DNA of 64,000 nucleotides from Auriscalpium vulgare (GCA_019915015.1 JAHBBC010000009.1:1054001-1118000); one strand, 5' to 3'; positions 33,982 through 46,007 are shown, counted from the first letter of the stretch. Notes: generated from the letters alone by a model not told the origin. Made by a program: numbers and translations.

Positions 33982-36900
33982 TCACACGCTGATCTGCGAG
34001 CTATCCAGCCCGAGCGCATGCAAGAACAGGTTGACATTCCCGAGCTTCGCCAGGCGCTCGTCCTCGCTCGCGACCCAGCCCTTGTTCGCGCTCGCGACGT
34101 TCTCGAGCACCTTCCCGCGCAGCGCGGTGACGAGCGCCTGCTGCTGCTCGTTCGATGAGTGCAGCGCGAGCGCGGCGAGGAACTGCCACACGGGCTGGTC
34201 AAGCGCGTCCGTGTGCAGCGCGGCGACGGGCGGCGCGTCGGGCGGGAGAGCGGAAAGGGATGCGCCGATGCGCGTGGACGGGAAGAGGAAGAGTAGGTTC
34301 GGGTGGAGGAGTTGGAAAAGGTGGTCGAACATGAGTTCCCTGCGAAGATCGGAATTAAAAATTTAGAAGGGAAGATAGAGGTAGCACGCACCATTGCTCT
34401 GTCTCCTCCTGCGAAGGAAGCTCAGACAGGTCGTTAGCTGACGACATGCTCTGCTTGATCAGCTCCACGCGGCTCAGGAACAGAGTCAAGACTGCGAGGC
34501 CGGGCTGCACCACGGTCAGCACAGACATCTAGACATGACCGACGGTACCACTCACTCTTGTCTGTGTGATCGCGACGATATCGCTTCTCTCCATGAGCAA
34601 GCCCAGCAGCCCGCTGACCAGGCGCAAACCCGCCTTCGCTACCACGGGCAGGATGCTCTGCACGACGCTCCCCAGGAACGCCTGCGTCTGCCGCTCGAGT
34701 TCCGTCTGCGCGGGGCTCTCGTGCGGCGCATCGAGAAGCGGCGCATCGATGACGATGTCCATTTGCGAGAAGCACGCGACGAGTAGAGTGAGCATGGTCA
34801 GCATCTGCTGCGAGGAAAGGTGCCGCGAGACGCGCGGGAGCAATTTTTTGCCCTTCGTCGGGGTGATGAGAGAGATGAATGGATGTGGGTTGCTGATGCC
34901 ACAGAACGACATTAGCCTGAGGAAGGATTGTGTCAGAGAAGGACGAACCTTGTCTCTAGCGGAACCATGACGCGCAGTCCGTCCCAGAGCTGATGAACTG
35001 ACTCATTCAGACGGGCATTCCTGCACATCGTCAATCAGCCCATAATTTGTAACAATATTGCAGAATAGTATACCAGATCCCAACCGCCTCAAAGTCTTCC
35101 GAGTCAGACGGGGGCTGTTCCCGTCGAAGCTGCTCGATGTTGAGGACCAAGTCATACAGCTTCTCCAGGATCGCTAGCGTTTCTTTCGAAGTCAAAGGAT
35201 CTCTGCGAACGGTTTCCTCGGGCTGTATCCCAGTCAGATGCCGATCCATCCAAGGTCAGACGGAAACAACGCACGTCTGAAACACCAAGGGCCTCTGCTC
35301 CCATTTTCGCAGCCTCTTTCGCGGCTCCCTCGCGATCCATCCGAATTGCGTCCTCCTTCGAGATGTGTGGGTGGCCAGTAGTCGGACTCGTTGCACCATT
35401 CGTGTCGACTTGGAGGAGCTGTCGCGGAGCCGCCTTGTAGCTCCGACCGGAAGTCTTGCCCAGGGCGCCTTGCAAGCTATGCGGAGCTATCCAGATGTCA
35501 GCAAAGCGCAGTCAAGCAAGTCGCGAGAGCAACGGACCCTTGTCATGCTCCCGCAGCCGCGCGTTGTTCACGATGCGCTCGACCTGCTGCTCCATCTTCT
35601 GCATCGCGTTCGGCCGCCGTCCAGCGCTCTTCTGCCCAAGACCGAGCCCGACGCCGCCACCAGAGCCGAATTTGAGCACGCGCTCGTCCGACGCCTGCAG
35701 CCCGAGTCGCGAGCGCAGGATCGCGCCGTAGACCTGAGCGTAGAAGTCGTCCGCGTACGGGTCCTGCGTGACGAGCTGCGAGACCTGGATGCGTGTGATG
35801 AAGTCCTTGTCCGACTGCGTCATGAGATCGTTGTACCGGGCCTGCCCCACCATAGCCCGTCAGCACATTGCTGGAACGTGAGGGAAAGGGCGAGCATACC
35901 ATGTGTGCAATCTTTGCAGCCTTGCGCCTGCGCTTCTCCTCCATGCGCTCGGTCTCCATGATGCGCCGCATCGCCTCCGCACGCAATGCCTCCTGCTCCT
36001 CCGGCGAGGCATGTATGTTCGAGATGAACTCGACCTGCGCAAGCTCGGACAGCAGACGTTGCTGCAGCTGGATGTTCTGTGGAACGACCTGGCCATTCTG
36101 TGCGTAAGCTGCCTGGAGGTGAGCATCCAGGAGCGCGGGGGACTGTTGCCTCCGACCGCCCATGTGCTGAGAGAGCGGAGAGCCGTTGGATGCCTGACGC
36201 TGGTGCTGATGGAGATACTGGCTCTGCAAGAGTTGCTGCTGTTGCAACTCGGAGATCCGCGCCGCACGCAGCTGCCGCTCGACCTCCTCCAGCCGACGCT
36301 GTTCCTGGAGCTGAAGGTCTTGCAGCGCGCGTTCCCGTCGCAGTTGCTCCTGCAGCTGCTGCTCGCGCAGGAGTTCGCGCGCCGCGCGCTCCTCACGCAT
36401 CAGCTGCTGTTCCCGGACCTGCTGTTCGCGCAGCTGCTGCTCGCGGAGCTGCTGTTCCAGAACCTGCTCACGCAAGAGCTGCTGTTGCTGCAGTAGTTGC
36501 TGGGCCTGCTGCTGTTGATGGAACCGCGGCGATTGCGACTGCGGGTGCATGCGTGGCGGCGCCGTGCGCTGCTGCTGATAGAAGTGCTGCTGCTGGACTT
36601 GCTGCTGCTGAGCTTGCTGAGCCTGCTGTTCCTGCAGCAGTTGCTGGCGCTGCGTCGCAGCCGTAGCAGCGGCGCTGCGCGTCTGCTGCGCCGCCGCGCG
36701 CATCTCCGCCTCGATCTCCTGCAGCGTACGCCCGGTCTGGCTGACGCCTTGCGTGATCGTCTGGGTAGGTAGCATGCCCGGAGATTGCGTGCGCGCCTGC
36801 CCTGCCGACGATATCGAGCCATTTGAGTACGTCGACAGTCGCGCGGACGAGCTGCTGCGATGGTGATCGGCGAGTGCCCGCACAGAGTTGCTAGAGCGTG

Positions 36901-37386
36901 GAAGTACGGAGAAAGGAGATTTTTCATCCCATAGCGAGTGCGGTTGACGGGCTGCTGAGGAGAAGTGTAAGACGGGAGTACGGGGGCAGGTTTAGGGCAT
37001 CGTACGAGCTGCTGCGGCAGTGCTTCCACTCGTTTCCAGAGATGAAACCGAGTGTTGAAGGGAGTGACTTGGGTCAGACGGGGCCTGCTCCGTGAACTGC
37101 TGGCCTTGGGTAAAGTCGAAATCCCTGCCTATCGCACAGAGTCGACATGATCGTGAGCATGGAAACAGGATGGACGAGATTCAGCGAGCTCACCTACTGC
37201 CCCCGAGCTGCCAAACGTCTCGTCGTTGAGCTCGTCACCCCCCTCTAGCAGCGCATCTCCGAGGCCGTCGTAACTTTCCTCGCCCCAAGTGTAGACAGCG
37301 AGATCTTCCTCTGTCTTCTTGCCCGCCAGAAATTTTTGCTTCTCTCGTTGCAGGGGGTCGTTGTCCTCGAATCCGAAGAAAGACAT
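33982..37386 (-). CDS. PAT1: PAT1 mRNA decapping/P-body factor
   Basis: Scaffold linking the Lsm1-7 ring, Dhh1 and the decapping enzyme in P-bodies (historically topoisomerase II-associated protein). It starts at 37386 with MSFFGFEDNDPLQREKQKF, then VYTWGEESYDGLGDALLEGG, the conserved N-terminal signature. A Ser/Pro-rich stretch (SLWDEKSPFSVLPRS) precedes a long Gln-rich, coiled-coil-prone insert at about genomic 36190-36730, with repeats such as LREQQLREQQ. The C-terminal alpha-helical domain begins near MTQSDKDFITRIQVSQL, continues DPYADDFYAQVYG, and ends NVNLFLHALGLDSSQISV at 33982. There are around nine exons. The conserved parts look intact. The Gln-rich block is larger than in yeast, to judge by eye. 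Confidence 0.88.
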
Positions 37387-37649
37387 ATGGACGTGTCAAG
37401 GCGTCGAGCCTGGCATCAGCGGTGGTGAAGGTTTGGGATGAAGTGAGTTTCGGCCGCCGGCACCGTGAAGTCATCGGCACGCGCGCCTGAATTACAGTAA
37501 TCCAAGCGCCAACTTGTCCAAGGAAATTTGTCTAGCTAGAACAAAGCAAAGCAACAAACATGGCACAGGTCCGTGAGCTCCTAAGTAAATTATTACTAGA
37601 CAAGCAAGGCTAGAGCAAGCCGTATTAGATATGCACGAATCTAGAGTCC

Positions 37650-40600
37650 TCAAACAGCTACAACGCCGCCAACCGTGGCCACCAACATCGCATCCACACG
37701 ATCGTCCGTGTGCTTCGTGAGCCAGGTGTCCAGCTTCTCAAATAGCACCATCGCGTGCCCGCCTTTGGCTTTATCCCTCTTCTTGCCGGGCCACATAGCG
37801 CTCTCCTGCATGCCCATGAAGTTGATGCTTATCTCTGAGCGCGACTTGACGTCCTTGTCGCCCTCGGGTATTTTGACTACCATGTCCATGGACCAAGTAT
37901 CAACGCCGTAGAAAGAGCCCTCCTTGACGTGATGCCGGGTATATTCGTCAGGGGGAGAGTCGTCGAGCGTCCACTTCAGCACATGGGCGTCGAAAGCTAC
38001 AACTGTGAAGCGACAAACCTCGTCAGAGGGCATTAGGAAGATATCGGGGCATCACTTGCCCGTCCAGATGATGCCAGGGTGCACGATCTTCAGAGTAAAG
38101 CTGCGAGTTCCCGCCTTCTCGTCGATCTTGTCATTCACAGCCTCGACCTTGAATTGCTGCTCTCCGACCGCGAAGGGCGAGACAAATCCAGGCTCAATAG
38201 GAAGGGGGATCTTGTATGGTGACATGAACTGCAGGAACAGGTGAAACATGAAAAACGGGCATCTTGAAAGACAAACATACCGAAGAGAAAGGATAGAGGA
38301 TGTCCCAGTCACCATTCCAGTCGTTCATCTCCTCAGCCTCCGCAGTCGTTCCGGGCACTCCAAACTGCTCCGCAATCTGGTACACGAGCGCGTCAAGCCC
38401 AGGAGCCCCGTCAGCTGCGCCAATATGCAGATACCGTTCATGCGACGTGATCTGCGCATGTTCCTGTCAGACACAGTAAATATGGGTAGTAGACAACTAC
38501 ACGAACGTTATCCGAGCTGAGAACAAACAATCGACGCTGATGCATCGTGTCGAACGGCGACCAGAGCGAGAAGATCCCCACCGTCACCAGTGTTGTGAAG
38601 TGCAGGAACATGACTGCAGGGAGGACGAAGCTGGGCCCATAACGGTGGGCAAAGGGGACGACCAGGGGCAAGGTATACGCTCCAGTGACAGCAACCAGCG
38701 TGGCGATAATGTGTTCAGCCGGTGCTTCCCTACCGATCCTGCCCGTCTGTCCACATATGCGTCAATAACTACCGAGGGAGTCGTAGAAGATTATAGAAGC
38801 GTACCAGCGGAACGAACACATCAAACACTGTACATAGCACTTGCGTCCCAGTTAGCATGGGGCCGAGCTGCGCAGCCGCGTAGGTCCACAGCGACACCGT
38901 CGGGCCGTCGTTGAACATGTGGTCTGTGACCAGCGCCAGAAGGAGAGGCACGGCCGAGAGATAGAGGATCACGGCTGAACCGAAGCCGCACAGCTGTACA
39001 ACGAACGCGCCGATCGCCTGGGTCAGCAGCATGCCAGTGAAGACAGATCGCTCAGGCACGCTCGGAATAAGCAGCTGGGTCGCAAATGCACCTACAGACG
39101 CCCTCAATACGGATTCGTACTAAGGCAAGGAGCAAGGGACGCACCGGCGATAGCGGGCGGGCCGTACAGCGCCAGTGCAGACATCTCCACCGAGAACCAG
39201 CTCATATTCTTATCCAAGACACGGTGCATGAACGCGGCGAGGCCATTCGTTGCCAGGAGCGCGCCGAGGAATCCGACCGAGACGGCGTAAACACCGTTGA
39301 ATTGTGCCGTCCAGACGCCGTAGTGGTTTGTCGGATTCGCCTTTTTGAGTGCAGCCCAGGGGTCCCGGTACGTGTACCGCACGAATAGCAGTGATGCGGC
39401 AGCGAGCACTCCGTAGAGCACCTTCGCAGTGTTGGCGGAGTAGAGGAAGAACTGGCCGAGGTGCGTGAAAAAGACAGTTGAAGGTTTGTGGTAGCCAGCG
39501 GTAAGCGATGGGAGAGGCGAGCCATCTTCGGAAAGGTAGTGGAGGAGTGCGAGCGTGTTGTCGGCCATGTGCTGAAAGGCTTTGAGTGATGTATATGAGA
39601 GGCGATACGGAAGGCACGAACCTGCGCAACTCCAGGCTGGATATGCTCTACCAGGTCCTTGAAGCCAATGTTAGCCAGGACTTCGACAGAAGTACGAAAT
39701 GACGCACTTTGCGGGTATGGTATAGATAGCTGTTTCCCACGACGGCAAGCTGTAGCCTTGTCAGCGAGCGGCCTCACGGTACGACGAAGAGAGGCATACA
39801 TCAAGTCCTGTGATATTGAGGTAAAGCTCAAATTGTCGAAAGTCGGTGCTGTGGCGCGAAACAGCTCAATCACAAGACCCCCTTGCTCCCGCATATGCCT
39901 GGACAGCGACTGGGAGAGGGAAAAAAGGACGTACTCGGATAGGAGGACGCCCGAGCTGAAGACTTCGTTCGCGAGGACGGTACCGAAGGGTCTGGAACGG
40001 GATGAGACAACGTCGTGGGGGACTTCGAGGGACTCACCGAGGGACTTTGGAGTAGGCCTTGATCATCTCCTCGGACGTCGCTTGGAAGAGCAATTCGCGG
40101 CCCTCTGTACCCGCAGCTTCGAGGTTGATGAATGCTCGCACTCTGGAGGCGGATGTCATCAAGAAAAGTTGAGAACTACAGCATGACGCTTACGTCTTCG
40201 CAGTCGGATGTTGTGTTGAATATAGCTGGGACGCATCTTGCAGCGACTCTTCCGCATGATTGAACACTGGAGTTTGTTCAAAGGGTGCCACCACTGATAG
40301 CGCCAGCACTCACAGAAGATAATCGCGTGCTTGGGCTCCCAGCCAGGTGTGTGGGTTAACACCCTGATACACTCGAGCATCACACCCACAGACAACGCGT
40401 CGTCCGCCGCTCCGGGGCTAGGTACGGTGCTATCCAGATGCGCATTGACGAGTACTGCGTGCTCCTTGCCTTCAGGCGTGCCGTCCGACACGCGCACAAT
40501 GATGTTGGAGAGGTTCACGTAGGTCTTGTATAGCCTCTTGCCCATCATGTCGAACCTGCGCGAGTGAGATTAGTCAGTCATCGTCTGCATCACGAAATAG

Positions 40601-41099
40601 CACGCACCGATGACTCCCACTGCCCTCCTGCCGCCAAACCTCGCATTCCAACTTCCTCGCCGTGCCTGACGTGACGCGCGCCTGGTTCACAAGTGCCTCG
40701 CACTCCTTCTTCATCTCCTGCACTTTCCCAAGGAGCCATTTGTCGGCGAGGGCGTGCTCTAATGTGCCCACCGTGCGGTATCCGATCCCCTCCGAGAGAT
40801 ATTGTGCGTACGATAGTATTTGAACCTCTGACAGCTGTGGGAGGCTCGTAACTGGATTCACACTGGAAAATGATGTCAGTTTTGACCGCAGTCCATATGT
40901 CCAGCAGGCTACGCACAGTTCTTTGACGGGTTCCGGCAGCTCTGGAACGAAAAGAAAATAAGATTCTGGCCCCACCTAACGACAAAGGCCGCGTACCATA
41001 GTGTTTGCGAACGGTGAACCACGGTGCCCCAATCAATAATGGCGAGAGAACGAGCAACGAGAGAATTGGGCCCCACGGGCGGCTTCTGGGAGGCGCCAT
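37650..41099 (-). CDS. M28-family membrane metallopeptidase (PFF1/ERMP1-like)
   Basis: Zinc exopeptidase in an internal membrane, related to yeast vacuolar Pff1 and animal ERMP1. It starts at 41099 with MAPPRSRPWGPILSLLVLSP, a hydrophobic signal/anchor. Metal ligands appear in order: VNAHLDSTV (His), GAADDALSVG (Asp), NHAEESLQDAS (the Glu-Glu pair, after an intron), FINLEAAGTEGRELLF, and YLYHTRKDLVEHI (His). Multiple membrane segments follow from MADNTLALLHYL through GVYAVSVGFLGALLA to AYTLPLVVPF-like stretches. A luminal beta-rich C-terminal domain ends AMLVATVGGVVAV at 37650. There are more than ten exons. All five ligand positions seem present, so it is probably active. It shares a 217-bp divergent promoter with the GLTP gene. 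Confidence 0.83.
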
Positions 41100-41316
41100 G
41101 AAAGTTGGAGGGTTGGAGGAGAGCCGTTGCAGCCTTGCTGGCCGGGCTATGGCCGAAACTCGCTTGTAGCGCTGAAGAGGGTGGCGCCTTATCTACTACA
41201 AGAGATCAGTAGATAATGCGGATCTATAGAAGACCTTCCGCAAACGCGCAACTGAGCCGACATGCCTTTACCTCGCCTTCCACCTCCACCTCTTCTGCCT
41301 ACGACTGTTCTTCCCC
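41100..41316. promoter_or_regulatory. 217-bp divergent promoter
   Basis: Only 217 bp separate the start codons of the M28 peptidase gene (minus) and the GLTP gene (plus). Both promoters must be packed here. CTATTGATCT-like A/T-rich DNA near 41200 is the only candidate core; no firm element was identified. Confidence 0.45.
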
Positions 41317-42179
41317 ATGGCTCCTCAGTTTGAGACCGTCAAAGTACGCCTGGAAAGCTCTTTGATGCCTGGCAATCTCTTGGTTAACTTGGGCGCGCTA
41401 GTCCTTCGTAGACGTCCCGGTGACGGACGACGGCGTAGAAACGGCTTCATTCCTGGAAGCAGCCGACGGGCTCATGAACCTCTTCGGTATGTACTCGAAC
41501 TCTTTTTGTAGCTACCCTTCTATAACATGCGCGTAGACTTGCTGGGCGGCGCTGTGTTCGGTTTCGTTCAAACGGACCTTCGGAATAATATCGCAGTGCG
41601 TATTGTCTTTCGTGGCAACCCTACTTCTTGAACTGGCCTCTCTGGCCTCTCGCAGGGCGTGCGTGAGCGCTATGTCGCCCATGTAGACAAGTCTGGTACT
41701 CTTGAGTCTCTTGTTATCAGCGAGAAGAGTGAGGGCGGCAAGTACGGCACCGCGTGTCTCACACGGCTCATACGGTGCGACGCGCTCTACCCCTTTGAAG
41801 CCATCTGCTGATGAGTCCTGCGCAGCGGACTAGCATTTACATGCCTTGCGCTTCAGAACATGCAAGAGGATCGCGTTGCCGAGTTGCACACGTGTTTCCG
41901 GCGGTCCTACGACGTCGTGCTCAAGCACCACCACTCCTTCGTTGTCCGTTCCGTTGTCACAGTGCGTCCCCGCGACTTCATGCTTCTTCACTTTCTTATC
42001 ACGCTCAACAGCTGGCTATCCGAGCTGTGCCGTATCGCAACGATTTTTATACGAAGATCGCGGAGGGAGGCGACGTGGAGAAGCTGGACGCCGAAATGAC
42101 CAAGTGGCTAGTTGCGTTGGACGTCATCGTCAAACGTATCACTGCGTTCTTGACAGCTGGAGGGTATGGTCGTGTATAG
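41317..42179 (+). CDS. GLTP-fold glycolipid transfer protein, 197 aa
   Basis: Lipid transfer protein of the GLTP/HET-C2 family. Six exons: 41317-41343, 41402-41486, 41537-41595, 41656-41774, 41826-41961 and 42012-42179 (594 nt). Family landmarks are SFVDVPVTDDGVETASFLEA, DLLGGAVFGFVQTD, RGLAFTCLALQNMQ, VLKHHHSFVVRSV and AVPYRNDFYTKIA. The lipid head-group site is altered. Asp51 and Asn55 (human Asp48, Asn52) are kept. The position of Lys55 is Gly58, and the tryptophan that stacks on the sugar (human Trp96) is Arg94 in CLTRLIRGL (CGG). The His equivalent to His140 is probably present. With Trp and Lys gone, ordinary glycolipid binding is doubtful. Residue numbering of the human protein is from memory. 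Confidence 0.82.
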
Positions 42180-42548
42180 AAGTATGTTTGCTTGGGGATT
42201 CCGGTGCGCTTGCCGACAAACGTTCATTTTCCCACCTTCCATTCTGCTTGTCTGAGAATTTACGACGCAAACGACTTGTTGTGAAGTCATTCACAGCTTC
42301 ATTGGAACATATTGTACCCCAGCAAGCGCCTGCGGTGGAACCCTCAAAAGAGCTTCGGCATGCTCTGTGAATCCTGCCCTTTATCACATCATCACAAGCG
42401 TTCTGTGCGAGGCGACGACTGGCCCCAGGAGAGACCTGCTGTTTGCCTGGTATGCATCTTAATTCTCAACCATCACATGTATCCTTCGCTGACCCAACCG
42501 ACAGGCACGATTTTCACTTTCTGTTGAGCGCTTCCGTTCTTTGAGTCT

Positions 42549-42730
42549 GCTCAGTTCTTCAATTTCAATTCTGCCAGTGGCGAGTGAATCTCTTTGCGTT
42601 CCACCTTCCCCGATGGCTTGCCCGCGTATCACACAAGGCATGCGCCGCGCATTTGCCTTGCATGAGGTGCTCAGCGAGCGCCTTGAAGAGTTTGGATAAC
42701 TCATCTGCCTACAGCGATCGTCAGCGCTTC
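42549..42730 (-). pseudogene. relic of an alpha+beta barrel gene
   Basis: About 180 bp resembling the 3' end of the barrel genes at 46.0, 47.9 and 51.1 kb. The blocks CATGAGGTGCTCAGCGA, GCGCCTTGAAGAGTTTG and TCAGTTCTTCAATTTCAATT align with ACAAGGTGCTCCGCAAAG, CCCCTTGAAGAGTTCG and CTCAGTTCTTGAATTCC there. The rest has decayed and no upstream exons were found. The remainder of 42180-43313 has no gene. Confidence 0.6.
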
Positions 42731-42950
42731 AAGCTTCAAGAGTCGTCAGCTGCCTCGATGACCTCCGATCCTCATGGGTTTAAAGTTGACTCGGACAGTC
42801 AGCTAACATCCTATACACGGTGTTTGCAAGGAAAGCGCTAGGCTGATTCCCAGCCGGACGTGACGCCGTGTCTCGAAAAAGAAAAAGAGTGGTCACGGTA
42901 CGAGTCCAACAAAGTGCCATCATGATCTCCTAATCTTGAAGGAGTAGATG

Positions 42951-43092
42951 CTCGAATCACTGTGCGAACATAGAACAACGAAACCGGTGCAACGATGCAG
43001 CTTCAATTGATATCATAAGTCCTCGAATCACTGTGCGAACTTAGAACAACGAAACCGGTGCAACGATGCAGCTTCAATTGATATCATAAGTT
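42951..43092. repeat. tandem duplication, 71-bp unit
   Basis: Two consecutive copies of a 71-bp unit beginning CTCGAATCACTGTGCGAAC, differing by about two bases. It is non-coding and about 220 bp upstream of the acyltransferase start codon, so it could affect that promoter. Confidence 0.9.
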
Positions 43093-43313
43093 CTTGGGTC
43101 TACCTCCTGCCGCTCGCGCTTCAATCAAATCTAATAATCAGCCACCAAACTTAATATCTATTATAAAGTCCCCTCTATATGAGCATGGGGATCCATTTCT
43201 ACAGGAATCGTAACCACTTCCCTGGGCTACTCCAGTCGACTTCCCATCTCATATTCGACGAGAACGAAGACCATCTAACAACGCGATCGCTTGACAACAA
43301 TCGGAGAAGTCTA

Positions 43314-45610
43314 TGGAGTTAGCCTCAACAGAGAAGCCTCCGACACCTATCCGTCATGAGACAATATTCGTCCAGCCAGAGACTCCTACGGCATTGCACG
43401 GGCGCGAAACTTTCAAGATCTCTGATGGGAACAATATGACCATACGGTTTGGTGTGCGTACCGTTCTCCTCGCGTCGTAATGGACTTTGCGCTGAGTACT
43501 GCACTCTGATTAGCTCTCTTCGTTGCATGTCGTCGGTGGCACGCTGGACCCTGCACGGTTCTGCAGCGCCCTCTCTCGCACGCTTCAGTGGTTCCCCACC
43601 GCTGCCGGTCGCCTTAGGCGGGTGGGCGACGACTGGCAGGTATATCCGTTCTTTTGGTGGCTTATACACTTGTGATGCTGACAAAATCGACTCGCCTGCA
43701 CACACACTTCCCTCCCTATCGCACTGAAACGCTGCACCTGCTCAAATTTGCCTGGCAGATTGACCTCATCAACGACGCCGTCCCCGTGCACCTGGCATCC
43801 TCTCCATCTCGCCATGTCCTGCCACATACATCGGCCAAAGGTGATGGAGATCCGCCAGCTGCAGCCCACGTTGTCCAGCCGTCTTCACATGTCGCACCTT
43901 ACCTTGCCAGGGTTGACCCCGTGGCCGCCAGGAAGGGCGAACCTAATGCACATCTGTGCACTTTTGTGTTGACAGACATGGGAGACGGGCGAACGGTCAT
44001 CGGTCTCTCGTGGAACCAAGTCCTAGGTGCGAGTGGTTGGCACTAAATTGCGTTTTCAACTAGATGACGCGCGCGATCGGAAGGTGATCAAACGACCGAA
44101 GTTCGCTTCATACACGCCCTCTCCGCCTATTACATCGCCCTTCTACCCGACAGCTCCGGAAAGCTCCCGCAACCGACATTTGGTTCTCCAAATCCTAGTC
44201 AGACAGCCATTCTCTTTGCGTTGAAGAGCCCCTAATTTATCGCGCTCTTTTAGACCTCTGGGTCGCGCCGCCCGCGCCTGTCTTCCATAGCCGCGTCTTC
44301 CCGCCCTTCCCTCCTGAGCCGCTCAGCCCCGCGCTTGAAGCTCTCGTGCGCGGCACGGCGCCACAAATGCTGCGCTCCCACCCGCGTGAGGAGCTCGAAC
44401 AGTTACGCGAGGAGGTCCTCAACACGGATGAAGTCACGCTGCGGTTCGATAGATGGGAAATCGACGCGCTGTGGGAACGCGCGAGGGCGGACGCGGGCGA
44501 CGGTGCGGTGGGGGCGGGCGAGCTGGCGGTGGAGAAGGTGACGCGCCACGACGCGCTCATCGCGTACCTCGTGACTTTGCACAATCGCTGCTCGGGGGAG
44601 GCGCCGATACACACCGTTCTGCACCTTATGAATGTAAGTCCCTTCTGGTCTGACTCGGTGCAGTGACTGACCCTTGTCTAGGTGCGCCTCCACCAGCCAC
44701 CCGCAGACACCGCGCAGCACCTGCTCCACCGCCACCCGGACGTTGTGGGAAACGGCTCACAGATCCCAAGCATCCCGCTCCATAACAAGCGCCGCAACGA
44801 CGCCCTTGTCGGAGGTGAACGCGGAGCATGGTTCTCGGAGAGTCTATATGAAGTGGCGGAGGGCGCCGCCGCATGGCCCGCGTGGGCTGATAATGCGGCG
44901 CCTTCACCTGTAGCGGCCGAAGGTGCGTGCTCTCTCAAGCAGCTGTGACGCAGAGAATTGACGCTCCCGAGCAGTTCATGAAGTACCACCTGAGGCTGCG
45001 CAGGCGCAAGGGGCGTCACCACTCGCCCCGTACACCTCGCTTGGCCTCATCGCGCGGGCGTTCCGGCGCGGCACGCGCCTCGCGCGGGCGGACAACTGGA
45101 CAGAGCGTTTCCTGCGCATCAAATATGCGCGATACAGGGAGGCTTCTCTCCACGACCGCTCCTACGTGTACCCGGCGCCGGGTACAGTGCTGGTCAATTC
45201 GCTCCTAGGGTGCGTCTCCCCTTTCCTTACCTCTCCCTCTGCTATACTGAGTTACCTATGTATAGGGTGGACGTTAGGGACGTAGCACACTTCGGGTTGG
45301 GAATAGGGCAAACCTACCAGGAGGTGTCGTGGGTATGTAGAGCCATGTCAACCATGACTATACTGACCTATTTAACGCCCCAAAAATTTAGGAGCGCATG
45401 TTCCGCGTCCACAACGCAAACCCTACGCGCCGCGCGAAGATCGGGTCGCCGAGTAAGTGGGAGTGGCAGGATCCTGAGGATGCCGTGGTGGTGTGCTTCC
45501 GTGTGAAGAATGGTTTGAAGGAAAGGATGGAGGGGACGAAGGCGCGAGATACGGAGGCGCTCAGAAAGGCGGGCCCCTCTCAAAAGCGCTCGCATCTGGC
45601 CAGACTGTAG
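43314..45610 (+). CDS. BAHD-type acyltransferase, catalytic His replaced
   Basis: Member of the transferase family (PF02458-like fold) that moves acyl groups from CoA. It starts at 43314 with MELASTEKPPTPIRHETIFV. Exons then give VVGGTLDPARFCSALSRTLQ, NDAVPVHLASSP, VVQPSSHVAPYLARVDP and GDGRTVIGLSWNQVLG. A 59-nt intron follows, then DQTTEVRFIHALSAYY. The catalytic HxxxD motif should read H-V-L-G-D; here it is Q-V-L-G-D (codon CAA), so the general-base His is Gln. The second half is conserved: DVVGNGSQIPSIPL, then after an intron PPEAAQAQGASPLAPYTS, NWTERFLRIKYARYRE and HFGLGIGQTYQEVSW. The end is RMFRVHNANPTRR to the stop at 45610. There are around nine exons with no stop in the chosen model. 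Substrate unknown. Confidence 0.75.
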
Positions 45611-46007
45611 CCTAGTTCTTTGTTCAACGGCCATGGTTTGAGAGTCCTTTTGTGGGCGCTTTTGATATGGGTCGGCCGGCCCTAAACCGCCTAAGCGAAC
45701 ACATGGCGCACTATGGCGCACCTCTGTCTCTGTGCGCATACATCATATGTCCTATGAAGGCTGGCATCTGCTGGCATCTGTCAGTGCCATCTCGGATCTG
45801 TTCTCTTTTTCGGTTGAAGAACAATCTTGCAAGTATTCGGGGCTTGCGACAAATCGGAGGTAATCACAACACCGGCCTCACACAAAGGACTTGCCTACAA
45901 GTTTGCTCTCGAGCGTAGGTCTTTGCGGACTCAAACTTTATTTAGTAAGTTCCCATTATATTCCTCTCCGCGTGTACATATTTACTAATGACGGCCCTGC
46001 TGTCTGC
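45611..46007. other. intergenic, start of tandem duplication unit
   Basis: 3' flanks of two convergent genes. From about 45870 to 46007 it resembles 47730-47903 (shared CTCTSYGTGTACATMTTTACTAA), so the duplication of the barrel genes includes downstream DNA. Confidence 0.5.

Noticed and set aside
35903..36666. Long plus-strand Leu-rich and Ala-rich frames
   Set aside because: Antisense of the Gln-rich PAT1 repeat; no start context, splice sites or domain.
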